A stretch of 64,000 bases of DNA, taken from contig NZ_CP070491.1 of NCBI RefSeq assembly GCF_016925495.1, forward strand, positions 4,042,001 to 4,106,000, written 5' to 3'. This DNA is from Methylococcus sp. EFPC2 (lineage in GTDB: Bacteria; Pseudomonadota; Gammaproteobacteria; Methylococcales; Methylococcaceae). The number at the start of each line of letters is the position of its first letter. Position 1 is the first letter of the stretch. Shown here piece by piece: positions 18,209-28,621 of this stretch. Under the pieces are notes generated by a model that saw only the letters and a program-made list of their open reading frames with translations, did no database searches and was not told the origin of the DNA. The translations under genes and the position numbers were made by a program.

Positions 18209-19355
18209 ACCCCAGAAATCGCTCGAGCACGTTATCCAGGAAATTCCAGCCGGTTTCGGTGCAACGGATGCGACCGTCGCAGCGTTCGATCAGGCCGGCT
18301 TCTATGCACTCATTTAGGCCTGGTTGCAGGGTCTGATTATCCAGGCCGGTGCGTTCGGCGTAGGCCGCTTCGGGAAAACCTTCCCGCAGTCTCAAATGGT
18401 TCATCAGGAATTCGACCGGCAATTCGGCCGGTTCGACGAAGTCGTGCCCGCCGATGCTGGCCGGCCGTCCGGCGTGTTCCAAAAAAAGAGTCGGATGGCG
18501 CACCTTCCAGCGCCGGGCGATCCGGCCCGTGATGGGATCGGTCAGCTTGCCGTGGGCACCGGCACCGATGCCTAGATAGTCGCCGAACTGCCAGTAATTG
18601 AGGTTGTGCCGGCAGCGCCGGCCGGCCTGGGCGTAGGCGGAAACCTCGTATTGGGCGTAGCCGTGTTCCACCAGCAATCGCTGGCAGGCCCCCTGGATCT
18701 CCCAGATCGCTTCATCCCCCGGCAGCGGTGGCGGATATTTGTGAAACAGGGTGTTGGGTTCCAGGGTGAGCTGATAAAACGACAAATGCGTCGGCTTCAG
18801 GCTCAAGGCGGTTTCGATATCGACCAGCGCCTGTTCCGTGGTCTGATCGGGCAGGCCGAACATCAGATCCAGATTGAAATTTTCGAAACCGGCTTCCCTG
18901 GCCATGTAGGCCGCATTGATGGCTTCCTCGCGGCCGTGGATGCGCCCGAGCCGCTGCAGATGAGCCTCGTCGAAACTCTGTACGCCGATCGATAAACGAT
19001 TCACGCCCGCCGCGCGATAGCCCTCGAAACGCGCACTTTCCGCCGTGCCGGGATTGGCCTCCAGGGTGATCTCGATGTCGGGCGCCAGCGCCAGCCTTTG
19101 CGCGACGCCTTCCAGCAGTTCATCGATGGATAGCGCGGAAAACAGGCTGGGCGTGCCGCCGCCGATGAATATCGTCTCCACGGTGCGGCCCGCCGCCAGC
19201 GGCAAATCCTGGTCGAGATCGGCCAGCAGGGCGCTCACATAGGCCTGTTCAGAAACCGAGTCGTTCGCCGCATGCGAATTGAAGTCGCAATACGGGCATT
19301 TGCGCACGCACCAGGGAATGTGGATATAAAGACCGAGCGGGGGAGGGTGCAGCAT
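18204..19355 (-). CDS. hemW: Radical SAM heme chaperone HemW
   Basis: 383 residues starting MLHPPPLGLYIHIPWCVRKC; the radical SAM cluster motif is CVRKCPYCDFNSH (CxxxCxxC). FIGGGTPSLFS, ITLEANPGT and VNRLSIGVQSFDEAHLQRLGR are the typical HemN/HemW core. HemW, unlike HemN, lacks an N-terminal extension and acts as a heme-binding chaperone rather than coproporphyrinogen dehydrogenase. The family length is normal, but the last residues (RFLGS) run into the flanking repeat, which supplies the TAG stop, so the native C-terminus may have been trimmed. It is convergent with fhcC. Confidence 0.95.
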   Translation of the reverse strand: MLHPPPLGLYIHIPWCVRKCPYCDFNSHAANDSVSEQAYVSALLADLDQDLPLAAGRTVETIFIGGGTPSLFSALSIDELLEGVAQRLALAPDIEITLEANPGTAESARFEGYRAAGVNRLSIGVQSFDEAHLQRLGRIHGREEAINAAYMAREAGFENFNLDLMFGLPDQTTEQALVDIETALSLKPTHLSFYQLTLEPNTLFHKYPPPLPGDEAIWEIQGACQRLLVEHGYAQYEVSAYAQAGRRCRHNLNYWQFGDYLGIGAGAHGKLTDPITGRIARRWKVRHPTLFLEHAGRPASIGGHDFVEPAELPVEFLMNHLRLREGFPEAAYAERTGLDNQTLQPGLNECIEAGLIERCDGRIRCTETGWNFLDNVLERFLGS

Positions 19356-19441
19356 GAGGAAAACAGATGGCGGCGGTTGAGGATTGCAAAGCCGCGCCAG
19401 TTTAGCTGAGGGGCGGGCTCAGCGCCCGCCCCTACGGAGTA

Positions 19442-19783
19442 TCAAGCGGCGGGGGTGAAGGTGTAATAAGCCAGGATCAGGTAGCAGATCACCGCCAGGC
19501 CGCCGTGGGCGGCGACCAGGCCCTTGGGATGCTCGCCCTTGGCGCGCTTGAAAGAAATGGTGATGCCCAGGCCGATGATGACCACGGCCAAACCGATGTT
19601 GGTCCAGACGCGATTGTCCCCACCCAGTGCAGCGAGGATGACCAGCAAAGAGCCCAGCAAAGCGACGCCCGCGTGGGCCAGCGCAAACTGCTTGGAAGAG
19701 CCGATTCCCTTGAATACGTCCAGGGCCAACAATACGCCCGCGAGTGCAACGACGGTGAATGCGCCCAAAGCTCCAAATAGCAT
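19442..19783 (-). CDS. Small integral membrane protein (113 aa)
   Basis: Four hydrophobic segments are visible: FGALGAFTVVALAGVLLALD, HAGVALLGSLLVILAALGG, WTNIGLAVVIIGLGITISF and GLAVICYLILAYYTF, with short loops and an HPKGLVAAHG linker. GGAG lies just upstream of the ATG at 19781-19783. I do not recognise a characterised family; similar proteins with a H..KG..A.HG linker are annotated as hypothetical membrane proteins. It sits 86 bp upstream of hemW on the same strand, but an operon is not certain. Confidence 0.75.
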   Translation of the reverse strand: MLFGALGAFTVVALAGVLLALDVFKGIGSSKQFALAHAGVALLGSLLVILAALGGDNRVWTNIGLAVVIIGLGITISFKRAKGEHPKGLVAAHGGLAVICYLILAYYTFTPAA

Positions 19784-19991
19784 GACAAACTCCTTAAAAA
19801 ACGTGAGAAAAGACTGCTTTTAACTACAAGCCCCTACATGTTATTGGGTTGTGTCGCGGCCGGCAAGGCCGGCGAGGACCGCTGTCTGAGCCGGGGATTC
19901 ATTCCCGGGCGACACGCTTGTATGCCTCCCATTCGGGCAGGAGTAGGGAGCGACCTTTCGTCGCAGGTCCCCGGGTGCCGCAAGGTCTTGA

Positions 19992-20020
19992 TTATCAAAG
20001 CGGCAAATTTCCAGTAGAAT
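19992..20020 (+). promoter_or_regulatory. Candidate sigma-70 promoter of ndk
   Basis: TTATCA (19992-19997), a 17-bp spacer and TAGAAT (20015-20020). The -35 is weak (4 of 6) and the -10 good. The rest of the 19784-20087 gap holds no gene; a GC-rich palindrome GGCCGGCAAGGCCGGC lies near 19858-19873. Confidence 0.4.
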
Positions 20021-20033
20021 CCCCGCGATCAGT

Positions 20034-20056
20034 GCCCCGCTCGGGGCTTCCCTTTT
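20034..20056 (+). terminator. Short leader hairpin before ndk
   Basis: GCCCC (20034-20038) and GGGGC (20043-20047) with loop GCTC, followed by TTCCCTTTT. It would lie at the very start of the ndk transcript if the promoter above is right, so it may be a weak attenuator. The T-run is imperfect. Confidence 0.3.
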
Positions 20057-20087
20057 ACATCATCCCTCACTTACTTCAGGAGACCCC

Positions 20088-20519
20088 ATGGCGGTAGAAC
20101 GCACCCTTTCCATCCTCAAGCCCGACGCCGTCGCCAAGAACGTGATCGGTGAAATCTACAGCCGTTTCGAAAAGGCAGGGCTGAAGATCGTCGCCGCCAA
20201 ACTGACGCACCTGAGCCGCGAGCAGGCCGAAGGTTTCTACGCGGTACACAAGGAGCGTCCTTTCTTCAATGATCTGGTCAAATTCATGATCAGCGGCCCG
20301 GTGATCATCCAGGTGCTGGAAGGCGAAAACGCCATTGCGCTGAACCGCGAACTGATGGGCGCCACCAATCCGGCGCAGGCCGCTGCCGGCACCATCCGTG
20401 CGGATTTCGCCGACAGCATCGACGAGAACGCCGTGCACGGCTCGGATGGCCCGGATACCGCTGCTCAGGAAATCGCCTATTTCTTCAAGGCCGATGAGCT
20501 CCACTCCCGCACCCGTTAA
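20088..20519 (+). CDS. ndk: Nucleoside diphosphate kinase
   Basis: 143 residues, the normal bacterial length, starting [21 protein letters not shown]. The active site [27 protein letters not shown] contains the catalytic His (NAVHGSD). It transfers gamma-phosphate between nucleoside triphosphates and diphosphates in the cytoplasm. CAGGAGA precedes the ATG. The rlmN start lies 26 bp inside its 3' end, so the two are coupled. Placement of ndk directly before rlmN-pilW-hisS is the common gammaproteobacterial order. Confidence 0.98.
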   Translation: MAVERTLSILKPDAVAKNVIGEIYSRFEKAGLKIVAAKLTHLSREQAEGFYAVHKERPFFNDLVKFMISGPVIIQVLEGENAIALNRELMGATNPAQAAAGTIRADFADSIDENAVHGSDGPDTAAQEIAYFFKADELHSRTR

Positions 20520-21663
20520 TTCGGAGCGTCCGGCTGCGACACCGGCCCCGCCTCTTGCTTCGGCAGGCGAGCGGGGCCCGGTCGTCGAGCCCGTTGCAAA
20601 AACCAACCTCCTCGGCCTGAACCGCCAGGCGATGGAGGACTATTTCCGCGCGATCGGCGAGAAGCCGTTCCGCGCCGCTCAAGTGCTGCAGTGGATACAC
20701 CAGCGCGGCGTCACCGACTTCGACGCCATGAGCAACCTCAGCAAGGCCTTGCGCGCCCGTCTGGCCGAACTGGGCGAAATCCGCCCGCCCGAAATCGTGG
20801 TCGACCAGTTGGCGAGCGACGGCACCCGCAAATGGCTGATGCAGGTCGATGCCGTCAACCGCATCGAGACCGTGTTCATCCCCGAGGAAGGACGCGGTAC
20901 CTTGTGCATCTCCTCCCAGGTCGGCTGCGCCCTGGAATGTTCCTTCTGCTCCACCGCTCGGCAAGGCTTCAACCGCAACCTCGGCGTGGCCGAAATCATC
21001 GGCCAACTCTGGGCCGCACAGCAGGCTCTGGGCACCGAAACCCGCATCACCAACGTGGTGCTGATGGGCATGGGCGAGCCGCTGCTGAATTTCGCCAACG
21101 TGGTCGCGGCGGTCGATTTGATGCTGGACGACTACGCCTACAGTCTGTCCAAGCGCCGGGTGACCCTCAGCACTTCCGGTGTGGTGCCGGCTCTGGAGCG
21201 GCTGGCCGAGGTGACCGACATCAGCCTGGCCGTGTCCCTGCATGCGCCGGATAACGCGCTGCGCGACGAACTGGTGCCGATCAACCGCAAATATCCGCTG
21301 GAAGAGCTGTTGCCCGCCTGCAAGCGCTACGTCGGCGAAGGGCGGCGCAAGGTCACCATGGAATACGTGATGCTGGAAGGCGTGAACGACACGCCGGCCC
21401 ATGCCCGCGCATTGGTGAAGCGGCTGGCGGGCATACCGAGCAAGGTCAATTTGATCCCGTTCAACCCCTTCCCGCAATCTCCCTATCGCTGTTCCAGCCC
21501 GGAGACCATCGCGCGTTTCAGCGAGATCCTGCAGAAAGGCGGTCTGATCACCACCACGCGCAAGACCCGCGGCGAGGACATCGACGCCGCCTGCGGCCAA
21601 TTGGTCGGCAAGGTGCTGGACAAGAGCAAACGCCATGTGCGGATCGAGGCCGCCACGCGATGA
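20494..21663 (+). CDS. rlmN: Dual-specificity RNA methyltransferase RlmN
   Basis: 389 residues from ATG at 20494 ([14 protein letters not shown]), chosen because AAGG precedes it; it overlaps ndk by 26 bp. The conserved part begins [25 protein letters not shown]. The radical SAM motif is [15 protein letters not shown] (CxxxCxxC), with MGMGEPLLN and the C-terminal [12 protein letters not shown]. It methylates C2 of A2503 in 23S rRNA and A37 in tRNAs. The first 45 residues are low-complexity and longer than usual, so a later start cannot be excluded. Confidence 0.95.
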   Translation: MSSTPAPVNSERPAATPAPPLASAGERGPVVEPVAKTNLLGLNRQAMEDYFRAIGEKPFRAAQVLQWIHQRGVTDFDAMSNLSKALRARLAELGEIRPPEIVVDQLASDGTRKWLMQVDAVNRIETVFIPEEGRGTLCISSQVGCALECSFCSTARQGFNRNLGVAEIIGQLWAAQQALGTETRITNVVLMGMGEPLLNFANVVAAVDLMLDDYAYSLSKRRVTLSTSGVVPALERLAEVTDISLAVSLHAPDNALRDELVPINRKYPLEELLPACKRYVGEGRRKVTMEYVMLEGVNDTPAHARALVKRLAGIPSKVNLIPFNPFPQSPYRCSSPETIARFSEILQKGGLITTTRKTRGEDIDAACGQLVGKVLDKSKRHVRIEAATR

Positions 21664-22412
21664 ATATCCGCGCCGGCTTGTGCGGCTTGCTCGTCCTTGG
21701 GTTCGGCGCCTGTTCTTCCGAGACGGTCAAGCACGATCCCAACGAGCCCAGCGCTTCGGAGATCTACGTACGGAAAGGCATCCGCTACATGGAGGAAGGG
21801 CAGTTGAACGTTGCCCTGAGCGATTTCAAGCACGCCACCGAACTGGACGATCGCAATGCCCTGGCGCACAACGCCCTAGGCGTGCTGTACGAACGTCTGG
21901 CGAATCCGGATGAGGCCGGCAGCCATTACCAGCGTGCCCTGGATCTGGACGAAGAGAATTTCGACATCCGGAACAATTACGGCCGATTTCTCTGCACTCA
22001 GGGCAAATACGAGCAGGCCCTGGAACTCCTGCGCAAGATCATCGATTCGAAGCTCTACGACACGCCCTGGGTAGGCCTGACCAACGCCGGCCTGTGCGCG
22101 CGTTCCGCCGGCCAGCGCGAACAGGCTGAGGATTATCTGCGGCGGGCCTTGGAGCGCAATCCCACCTTTCCGCCGGCCTTGCTCGAAATGGCCCGGCTGA
22201 GCCTGGAAAGCGGCCAGCATCTGTCGGCCCGTGCCTTTCTACAGCGTTACGAATCCGTGGCCGAACGCGATGCCGCGTCGCTCTGGCTGGGCATGCAGGT
22301 CGAACACGCCCTGGGCAACCGCGATGCCGCGGCCGAATATTACAAAGCCTTGCTCGCCCGTTTCCCGGACAGCCGGGAGGCCCAGCAGGCGCGCAAACTG
22401 CCTAACTATTAG
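21660..22412 (+). CDS. pilW: Type IV pilus biogenesis/stability lipoprotein PilW (PilF)
   Basis: 250 residues. A lipoprotein signal with cysteine in [10 protein letters not shown] puts it in the outer membrane. Tandem TPR units follow: [79 protein letters not shown] and further. PilW/PilF helps assemble the PilQ secretin. The ATG overlaps the rlmN TGA (ATGA). In most relatives rodZ and ispG separate pilW from hisS; here both are absent from this spot. Confidence 0.92.
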   Translation: MNIRAGLCGLLVLGFGACSSETVKHDPNEPSASEIYVRKGIRYMEEGQLNVALSDFKHATELDDRNALAHNALGVLYERLANPDEAGSHYQRALDLDEENFDIRNNYGRFLCTQGKYEQALELLRKIIDSKLYDTPWVGLTNAGLCARSAGQREQAEDYLRRALERNPTFPPALLEMARLSLESGQHLSARAFLQRYESVAERDAASLWLGMQVEHALGNRDAAAEYYKALLARFPDSREAQQARKLPNY

Positions 22413-22427
22413 TCACCAAAAACCTAC

Positions 22428-23699
22428 ATGACGGACAACATACAAGCCATCCGGGGCATGCACGACATCCTCCCGGAGCACAGCGGGCGCTGGCAGGGCG
22501 TGGAGCAAGCCATACGGCGCGTCCTGCCGGCCTACGGCTACCAGGAAATCCGCCTGCCCATCGTTGAGAAGACCGAGCTGTTCAAGCGCTCCATCGGCGA
22601 AGTCACGGACATCGTCGAAAAGGAAATGTACACCTTCGAGGACCGCAACGGCGATTCGCTCACCCTGCGCCCCGAAGGCACGGCCGGCTGTTTGCGCGCC
22701 TGCCTGGAACACGGCCTGCTGCATTACCCCAGCCATCGCTTGTGGTATCTGGGGCCGATGTTCCGCCACGAACGTCCGCAAAAAGGCCGCTACCGCCAGT
22801 TTCACCAGATGGGCGTGGAGGCCTACGGCATGGCCGGCCCGGATATCGATGCCGAGCTGATCCTGCTCAGCCGCCGGCTGTGGAAGGAACTGGGTGTGGA
22901 GCACAAGCTGGAACTCCAGCTGAATACCCTGGGCACGCTGGAAGAGCGTCATCGCTACCGGGAAGAGTTGGTCGAATATTTCCGGGGACACTACGAGAAA
23001 CTCGACGAGGACAGCCAGCGCCGGCTGGAAGGCAATCCCCTGCGCATCCTCGACAGCAAGAATCCCGATCTGTACGAACTGATCGCTGCCGCCCCAGTGC
23101 TGCACGATTACCTGGGCGAGGAATCGCGAGCCCATTTCGACGGCCTCAAGCGGGCGCTGGACGATGCCGGCCTGAACTACAGCCTCAATCCCCGCCTGGT
23201 GCGCGGCCTGGATTATTACTCCAAGACCGTGTTCGAGTGGGTCACCACCGAACTGGGCGCGCAAGGCACGGTTTGCGCCGGCGGCCGCTACGACGGGCTG
23301 ATCGCGCAGTTGGGCGGCAAGGCTTCGCACGCGGTCGGTTTCGCGCTGGGCATGGAGCGCCTGATCGACCTGATCGATCAGCCGGAACGTTACGACGCCC
23401 TGCAAACGCCGCATGCCTACTTCATCAAGGTGGGCGAGGAAGCGGAGCGGGCTGGCGCGCTCCTGGCGGAACGCCTGCGCGATGCCCTGCCCGGGCTGCG
23501 CCTGGCGGTCAACTGCGGCGGCGGCAACTTCAAGGCTCAGTTCAAGCGGGCCGACCGCAGCGGCGCGCCGATCGCGCTGATCCTGGGCGGCGACGAAGCG
23601 CGCGACCAGCTCATCGGCGTCAAGCGGCTGCGCGAGGAAGTCCCGCAGCAGACGCTGAAACAATCGGAACTCATCTCTTACCTGCAATCCCTGATCTGA
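22428..23699 (+). CDS. hisS: Histidyl-tRNA synthetase
   Basis: 423 residues, a class IIa synthetase. Seen are [14 protein letters not shown] at the N-terminus, motif 2 around [18 protein letters not shown] and [18 protein letters not shown], the histidine-specific [15 protein letters not shown] and [15 protein letters not shown], then an anticodon-binding domain starting near [12 protein letters not shown]. It charges tRNA-His in the cytoplasm. It starts 15 bp after pilW and is followed by yfgM after 13 bp, so it is part of the long translation/outer-membrane operon. Confidence 0.98.
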   Translation: MTDNIQAIRGMHDILPEHSGRWQGVEQAIRRVLPAYGYQEIRLPIVEKTELFKRSIGEVTDIVEKEMYTFEDRNGDSLTLRPEGTAGCLRACLEHGLLHYPSHRLWYLGPMFRHERPQKGRYRQFHQMGVEAYGMAGPDIDAELILLSRRLWKELGVEHKLELQLNTLGTLEERHRYREELVEYFRGHYEKLDEDSQRRLEGNPLRILDSKNPDLYELIAAAPVLHDYLGEESRAHFDGLKRALDDAGLNYSLNPRLVRGLDYYSKTVFEWVTTELGAQGTVCAGGRYDGLIAQLGGKASHAVGFALGMERLIDLIDQPERYDALQTPHAYFIKVGEEAERAGALLAERLRDALPGLRLAVNCGGGNFKAQFKRADRSGAPIALILGGDEARDQLIGVKRLREEVPQQTLKQSELISYLQSLI

Positions 23700-23712
23700 T
23701 ACGAGGCCACGA

Positions 23713-24360
23713 ATGGAAGTTTATCTTTCCGAGGAAGAGCGCGTCGACGCGCTGAAAAAATGGGTTAAGGAAAACTATCGCTCCGCCATCGTCGGCGTCG
23801 CCCTGGGGCTGGCCGTGATGGGCGGCTGGAACGCCTGGCAAACGAACAAGCGCCACAAGGCCGAAGAGGCCTCCGCGCTCTACCAAAATCTGCTCAAGGC
23901 GGTCGAGGCCAAGCAAACCGATCCGGCCAAGCAGCTCAGCCAGCGCCTGGTCGACAATTACCAGGGCACCCTATACGCCACCTATGGCGCGCTGTTCCAA
24001 GCCAAGCTCAAGGTCGAGGCCGGCGATCTGGCCGGCGCCAAGCAAACCCTGGCCGATCTGCTCAACGCCACCAAGGACGATGCCTTCAAACATGTCATCC
24101 GCATCCGCCTGGCCAACGTGTTGCTGGCCTTGGGCGAGGCGAAGGAGGCCCTGGGCCTGATCGAGCCTCTGCCGCGCGACAAGGTCGGCGAGTTCGAAAG
24201 CGTTTACGAGGTCCTCAAGGGCGATGCCTACGTGGCCGTCGACCGGGTGGACGACGCCCGCAAGGCCTACGAGAAAGCCAAGCAGCTCGGCGATGCTTCG
24301 CCCGGTCTGCAGCTCAAACTCGACAACCTGGCGGTCGACGTCGCCAAACCGGTCTCCTGA
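23713..24360 (+). CDS. yfgM: YfgM-like ancillary SecYEG translocon subunit
   Basis: 215 residues. A short cytoplasmic N-terminus (MEVYLSEEERVDALKKWVKEN) is followed by one membrane segment (SAIVGVALGLAVMGGWNAW) and a periplasmic TPR-like domain (LYQNLLKAVEAKQTDPAKQL, YGALFQAKLKVEAGDLAGAK, and so on). YfgM in E. coli contacts the Sec translocon and the periplasmic chaperone network. The stop TGA overlaps the bamB ATG by one base (TGATG), showing translational coupling. Confidence 0.93.
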   Translation: MEVYLSEEERVDALKKWVKENYRSAIVGVALGLAVMGGWNAWQTNKRHKAEEASALYQNLLKAVEAKQTDPAKQLSQRLVDNYQGTLYATYGALFQAKLKVEAGDLAGAKQTLADLLNATKDDAFKHVIRIRLANVLLALGEAKEALGLIEPLPRDKVGEFESVYEVLKGDAYVAVDRVDDARKAYEKAKQLGDASPGLQLKLDNLAVDVAKPVS

Positions 24361-25550
24361 TGCGCAAACTTTCGCTGTTACTGCTCGCCGGCGTGCTGCT
24401 TACCGGTTGCGCCGGCCTGGACACGCTGCGCGATGCCTATGAGGGCATAGGCGAATATTTCGGCGGCAAGGACAATGCCGAACCGCCGCGCGAGCTCGCC
24501 GACGAGTTCGAAAATAAGCTCAAGTTGTCCGTGCTGTGGGACGCCACCGTGGGCAAGGGCTACGACGGCCAGTATCTCAACCTGGTTCCCGCCGCCGACG
24601 AGTCCGCCGTTTACGCGGCGGACCGGCGCGGCGAAATCCAGGCGCGCAACCGGCTGAGCGGCGACAAACTCTGGTCCGTCGAAACCGAGCTGGCGATCTC
24701 TGCAGGGCCGGTGGTGGACGGCGGCAAATTGCTGGTCGGCAGCAGCAATGCCGAGGTCGCGGCTTACAATACCGCCGATGGCGCGCTGCTGTGGAAAACC
24801 ACCGTATCCAGCGAAATCCTCGCCTTGCCTCGTATCGGGCGCGGCGTCGTGGTGGTGCGCGGCAGCGATGGCCACCTGATCGGTTTGGACGAAAACAACG
24901 GCGCCACCCTGTGGACCTATGAGCGCGGCACCCCCGCGCTCTCCGTGCGCAGTCTGGGCTCGCCCCTGGTCGTCGAGGATCTGGTCATAGACGGCTATGC
25001 CAGCGGCAAGCTGGTGGCTTTGAACGTCAAGGACGGCAAACTGGCGTGGGAGGCTACGGTGGCCCTGCCGCACGGGCGTTCGGAAATCGAGCGCCTGGTC
25101 GACGTCGATTCGGTGCCGGTGGTGCGCGGCGACACGCTTTATGTCAGCGGTTATCAGGGCGGGGTCGCGGCCGTATCGCTCAAGGACGGCGAAGTGCTCT
25201 GGCGGCAGGAGAAGATCTCTTCCTATTCCGGCCTGGCCGCGAGCCGCCGGCAGCTTTTCCTCTCCGACGCCAGCAGCGACGTCTGGCAGCTCGACATGCG
25301 CGACGGCGGCGATCTCTGGAAGCAGGACGAACTGCACCAGCGCAAGCTGACTGCGCCGGTGCTGGTAAAGAATTACGCGGTGGTGGGCGACTTCGAAGGC
25401 TATCTGCATGTCTTGTCGCAAGACGACGGTAGTCTCCAGGCCCGGCTCCAGGTCGACGACAGCGCCATTCGGGAGGCTCCGGTGGTCTACGACGACGTGC
25501 TGTACGTTTACAGCGCGGACGGCAAACTTTCTGCGGTGTCGGTCGAATGA
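24360..25550 (+). CDS. bamB: Outer membrane protein assembly factor BamB
   Basis: 396 residues. A lipoprotein signal ends at [13 protein letters not shown]. Eight-bladed PQQ-type propeller repeats follow, each with the A/V-x-D-x-x-G-x-x-x-W pattern: [84 protein letters not shown]. It is a lipoprotein scaffold of the BAM complex on the periplasmic face of the outer membrane. It overlaps der by ATGA. Confidence 0.97.
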   Translation: MRKLSLLLLAGVLLTGCAGLDTLRDAYEGIGEYFGGKDNAEPPRELADEFENKLKLSVLWDATVGKGYDGQYLNLVPAADESAVYAADRRGEIQARNRLSGDKLWSVETELAISAGPVVDGGKLLVGSSNAEVAAYNTADGALLWKTTVSSEILALPRIGRGVVVVRGSDGHLIGLDENNGATLWTYERGTPALSVRSLGSPLVVEDLVIDGYASGKLVALNVKDGKLAWEATVALPHGRSEIERLVDVDSVPVVRGDTLYVSGYQGGVAAVSLKDGEVLWRQEKISSYSGLAASRRQLFLSDASSDVWQLDMRDGGDLWKQDELHQRKLTAPVLVKNYAVVGDFEGYLHVLSQDDGSLQARLQVDDSAIREAPVVYDDVLYVYSADGKLSAVSVE

Positions 25551-26953
25551 GCATGTTACCCGTCATCGCCCTGGTCGGGCGCCCCAATGTGGGCAAGTCC
25601 ACCTTGTTCAACGTCCTCACGAAGTCCCGCGACGCGCTGGTCGCCGATTTTCCCGGCCTCACCCGCGATCGTCAGTACGGACTGGCCAAGCGCGGCCGGC
25701 GCCCCTTCCTGGTGGTGGATACCGGCGGCATCATCGAGCAGGCGGAGGGCATCGAAGACCAGGCGATGCGCCAGGTCTGGAGCGCCCTGGACGAAGCCGA
25801 CGTGATCCTGTTCCTGGTCGACGCCCGTGCCGGCCTGAACCCGGCCGACGAGGCCATCGCGCAGAAACTGCGCAGGACCAGCAAGCCCGTGCTGCTGGTC
25901 GCCAACAAGACCGAAGGCCTGAATCCCGAACTGGCGGCCGCCGAATTCCACCGCATGGGCCTGAGCGGCCAGCCGCACCCCATCGCCGCCGCCCATGGCA
26001 CCGGCGTTGCGGAACTGGTGGAGTATGTCGAAAGCCTGCTGCCCGCGCGCGATGAAACCGGTGTGGATGAGGCAGACGAGCAAACCGGCGTGCGCATCGC
26101 CGTCATCGGCAGGCCCAACGTGGGCAAGTCCACCCTGGTCAACCGCCTGCTGGGCGAGGAGCGCGTCGTGGTCTACGACCAGCCCGGCACCACCCGCGAC
26201 AGCATCTACATCCCCTTCGAACGCGAAGGCACCCGCTACACCCTGATCGATACGGCGGGCATACGCCGTCGCGCGCGGGTCGGCGAGGGCATCGAAAAAT
26301 TCAGCGTCATCAAGTCCCTGCAGGCGATCGAGCGCGCCCATGTGGTCATCTATCTGATCGACGCCCGCGAAGGCGTCACCGACCAGGACGCCAATCTGCT
26401 AGGCATGGTGCTCGATACGGGCCGCAGCTTGATCGTCGGCTTGAACAAATGGGACGGCATGAGCCAGGATCAGCGCGATCAGATCAAGCGGCAGATCGAC
26501 CTCAAGCTGACGTTCGTCGACTTCGCCGAGAAACGCTATCTCTCGGCACTGCACGGCACCGGTGTGGGCAAGTTGCTGGAGGAAGTGGACCGCATCCACG
26601 AACAGTCCATGCGCAAGCTGTCCGCGTCCAAGCTGACCGACATCCTCATGCGCGCCCAGGCAAAGCATCAGCCGCCGCTGGTCCGCGGCCGCCGCATCCG
26701 CCTGAAGTTCGCCCACCAGGGCGGCCACAACCCGCCGACCATCATCATCCACGGCAACCAGACCGACGAGGTGCCGGGGTCTTACACGCGCTATCTGATC
26801 AATGTGTTCCGCGACTTCCTCAAGCTTGACGGCACGCCGATCAAGCTGGAATACCGGGTCGGCGACAACCCGTTCAAGGACAGGAAGAACGTGCTGACCG
26901 AGCGGCAGATCCAGAAACGCCGCCGTTTGATGAAGCACGTGAAGAAAAAATGA
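25547..26953 (+). CDS. der: Ribosome biogenesis GTPase Der (EngA)
   Basis: 468 residues with two tandem GTPase domains. Domain 1 has [33 protein letters not shown] and VANKTEG; domain 2 has [39 protein letters not shown] and GLNKWDG. A C-terminal KH-like domain ends in a basic tail ([11 protein letters not shown]). Der is essential for 50S assembly. The start overlaps bamB (ATGA) and the stop overlaps folA, so the operon is tightly packed. Confidence 0.98.
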   Translation: MSMLPVIALVGRPNVGKSTLFNVLTKSRDALVADFPGLTRDRQYGLAKRGRRPFLVVDTGGIIEQAEGIEDQAMRQVWSALDEADVILFLVDARAGLNPADEAIAQKLRRTSKPVLLVANKTEGLNPELAAAEFHRMGLSGQPHPIAAAHGTGVAELVEYVESLLPARDETGVDEADEQTGVRIAVIGRPNVGKSTLVNRLLGEERVVVYDQPGTTRDSIYIPFEREGTRYTLIDTAGIRRRARVGEGIEKFSVIKSLQAIERAHVVIYLIDAREGVTDQDANLLGMVLDTGRSLIVGLNKWDGMSQDQRDQIKRQIDLKLTFVDFAEKRYLSALHGTGVGKLLEEVDRIHEQSMRKLSASKLTDILMRAQAKHQPPLVRGRRIRLKFAHQGGHNPPTIIIHGNQTDEVPGSYTRYLINVFRDFLKLDGTPIKLEYRVGDNPFKDRKNVLTERQIQKRRRLMKHVKKK

Positions 26954-27477
26954 CGCGGATTTCGCTCGTCGTCGCCATGGCCGCCAACCGGGTGATCGGC
27001 AAGGACGGGCGCATGCCCTGGCATCTGTCCGCGGATCTCAAATATTTCAAGGAAGTCACCTGGGGCAAGCCCATATTGATGGGGCGCGTCACCCACGAAG
27101 CCATAGGCCGGCCGTTGCCCGGGCGGCAAAACCTGGTGCTCACGCATGACACCGGTTACGAGGCCCCCGGTTGCACCGTGGTGCACAGCCTGGACGAAGC
27201 GCGCGCGGCGCTGCCGGTGGACTGCGCAGAACTGATGGTGATCGGCGGCGCCTCGCTCTACCAAGCCTTCCTGCCGCAAGCCGACCGGCTCTACCTCACC
27301 CTGATACACCGCGAATTCGACGGGGACACTTATTTCCCGGACTACGATGCCGGGTCCTGGCGAGAGTTATCCCGCCGAGAGATCAGCGACGACGCGGCCG
27401 TCGACTACCGATACGAGTTTCTGGTTCTCGAGAAAATCCACCGATCGGGAATGGCATCTATTCTTGCTCCGACCTGA
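26950..27477 (+). CDS. folA: Dihydrofolate reductase
   Basis: 175 residues starting [30 protein letters not shown], with the DHFR core [52 protein letters not shown] and D-x-YFPDYD. It reduces dihydrofolate to tetrahydrofolate with NADPH in the cytoplasm. It overlaps der by ATGA. The last dozen residues ([12 protein letters not shown]) go beyond the usual E. coli-type end. Position at the end of the der operon is unusual but plausible. Confidence 0.96.
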   Translation: MTRISLVVAMAANRVIGKDGRMPWHLSADLKYFKEVTWGKPILMGRVTHEAIGRPLPGRQNLVLTHDTGYEAPGCTVVHSLDEARAALPVDCAELMVIGGASLYQAFLPQADRLYLTLIHREFDGDTYFPDYDAGSWRELSRREISDDAAVDYRYEFLVLEKIHRSGMASILAPT

Positions 27478-27512
27478 CTCATCACGGCCTCATCTCACCC
27501 CAGCCCCGCTCC

Positions 27513-28619
27513 ATGCCGCCGGATTCCAACCCCAACGCGGATCATGCCGCGCACCGCAGCTATGTTATCGGACTGGCTCTGCTCGTCGCGGTTTTTTCCG
27601 CGCTGGTGCTGGGCCTGGGGGCGTATTGGGGGCCTTTGCAAGGCGATCTGACCCGCACCGGCGGCTTTCCCGAGCGGGACTACGGCTGGACGCAACCCCA
27701 GGAAGGCTACAAGCAACCGCTATCGGTCTACGGAAGCTACGACCGCTACTACGACGTGGTCGTGCTGGGCGATTCCTTCTCCAACACCCAGATGCCTTAT
27801 CAGTGGCAGAACTACCTCGCCGCGCATACCGGCTGGTCGGTCGCCACGCTGCACGCGACCAAGGTGCCGCTGGCCTCGGTACTATCCAATCCGGTATTTC
27901 TCGCCACACCGCCCAAGCTGTTCGTCTACGAGCGGGTCGAACGCCTGCTGACGCGCGAATTCGCGCAACAACCCAAGACCTGCGCCGAGCATCCCGCCCC
28001 CGCGGGCTTCCATCTGACTGCGGGGCGGCCGCTGCCGGTGGAGAAGTATCTAGTCGACTACGCCAACCCGCCGTCCGCCTACCTCAGCCATGGCTACGTA
28101 TTCGCCTATCTGCAACGCATGCTGCGCCGGCATTACGGCGGGCGGGTCGGCGCGCTGGAGTTTCCGCTGACCCGCGCGGACTTGTTTTCCAACCGTAAGC
28201 CGCAATCCGTGCTGGTCTATGTGGAAGATCTCATTGGCCGCCCCTGGACGCCCGACAATATCCGCCAAATCCGTTGCGGGCTGGCCTCCGTGGAAACCCA
28301 GGTCGAAGCCAACGGCAAGACGCGCTTCATCCCCATGCTGATACCGGACAAGCTGACGGCTTACAGCCCTTATATGGCGAACCCAAACGACAGTTGGCGC
28401 AGCCATCTGGAAAACCTGCTCGCCGGCACCCCCTGGCTGCCCGATCTGCTGACGCCGATGCGCGCGGCACTGGAGCAAGGCGTCAAGGATCTTTATTTGC
28501 CCAACGACACGCATTGGGGTGCCACGGGCCACCGCCTGGGCGCCGAGGTCCTGCTGAACGCGCTCAAACCCGCCCCGGCTGCGACCGGCCAGCTTAACCA
28601 ATCGCTTCCGCAGCCCTAG
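27513..28619 (+). CDS. AlgX/AlgJ-like SGNH O-acetyltransferase-type protein
   Basis: 368 residues from ATG at 27513; the frame is open further upstream but only inside folA. An N-terminal membrane anchor (VIGLALLVAVFSALVLGLGAY) precedes a periplasmic SGNH-type domain with YYDVVVLGDSFSNTQ (catalytic Ser block GDSF) and YLPNDTHWGATGHRLG (the Asp/His pair DTHW). AlgX and AlgJ transfer acetyl groups to alginate in the periplasm with the membrane protein AlgI. The MBOAT gene begins 2 bp after its stop, so the two form an acetylation module. No alginate polymerase is near, so the acceptor polysaccharide is unknown. Confidence 0.85.
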   Translation: MPPDSNPNADHAAHRSYVIGLALLVAVFSALVLGLGAYWGPLQGDLTRTGGFPERDYGWTQPQEGYKQPLSVYGSYDRYYDVVVLGDSFSNTQMPYQWQNYLAAHTGWSVATLHATKVPLASVLSNPVFLATPPKLFVYERVERLLTREFAQQPKTCAEHPAPAGFHLTAGRPLPVEKYLVDYANPPSAYLSHGYVFAYLQRMLRRHYGGRVGALEFPLTRADLFSNRKPQSVLVYVEDLIGRPWTPDNIRQIRCGLASVETQVEANGKTRFIPMLIPDKLTAYSPYMANPNDSWRSHLENLLAGTPWLPDLLTPMRAALEQGVKDLYLPNDTHWGATGHRLGAEVLLNALKPAPAATGQLNQSLPQP

Positions 28620-28621
28620 CC

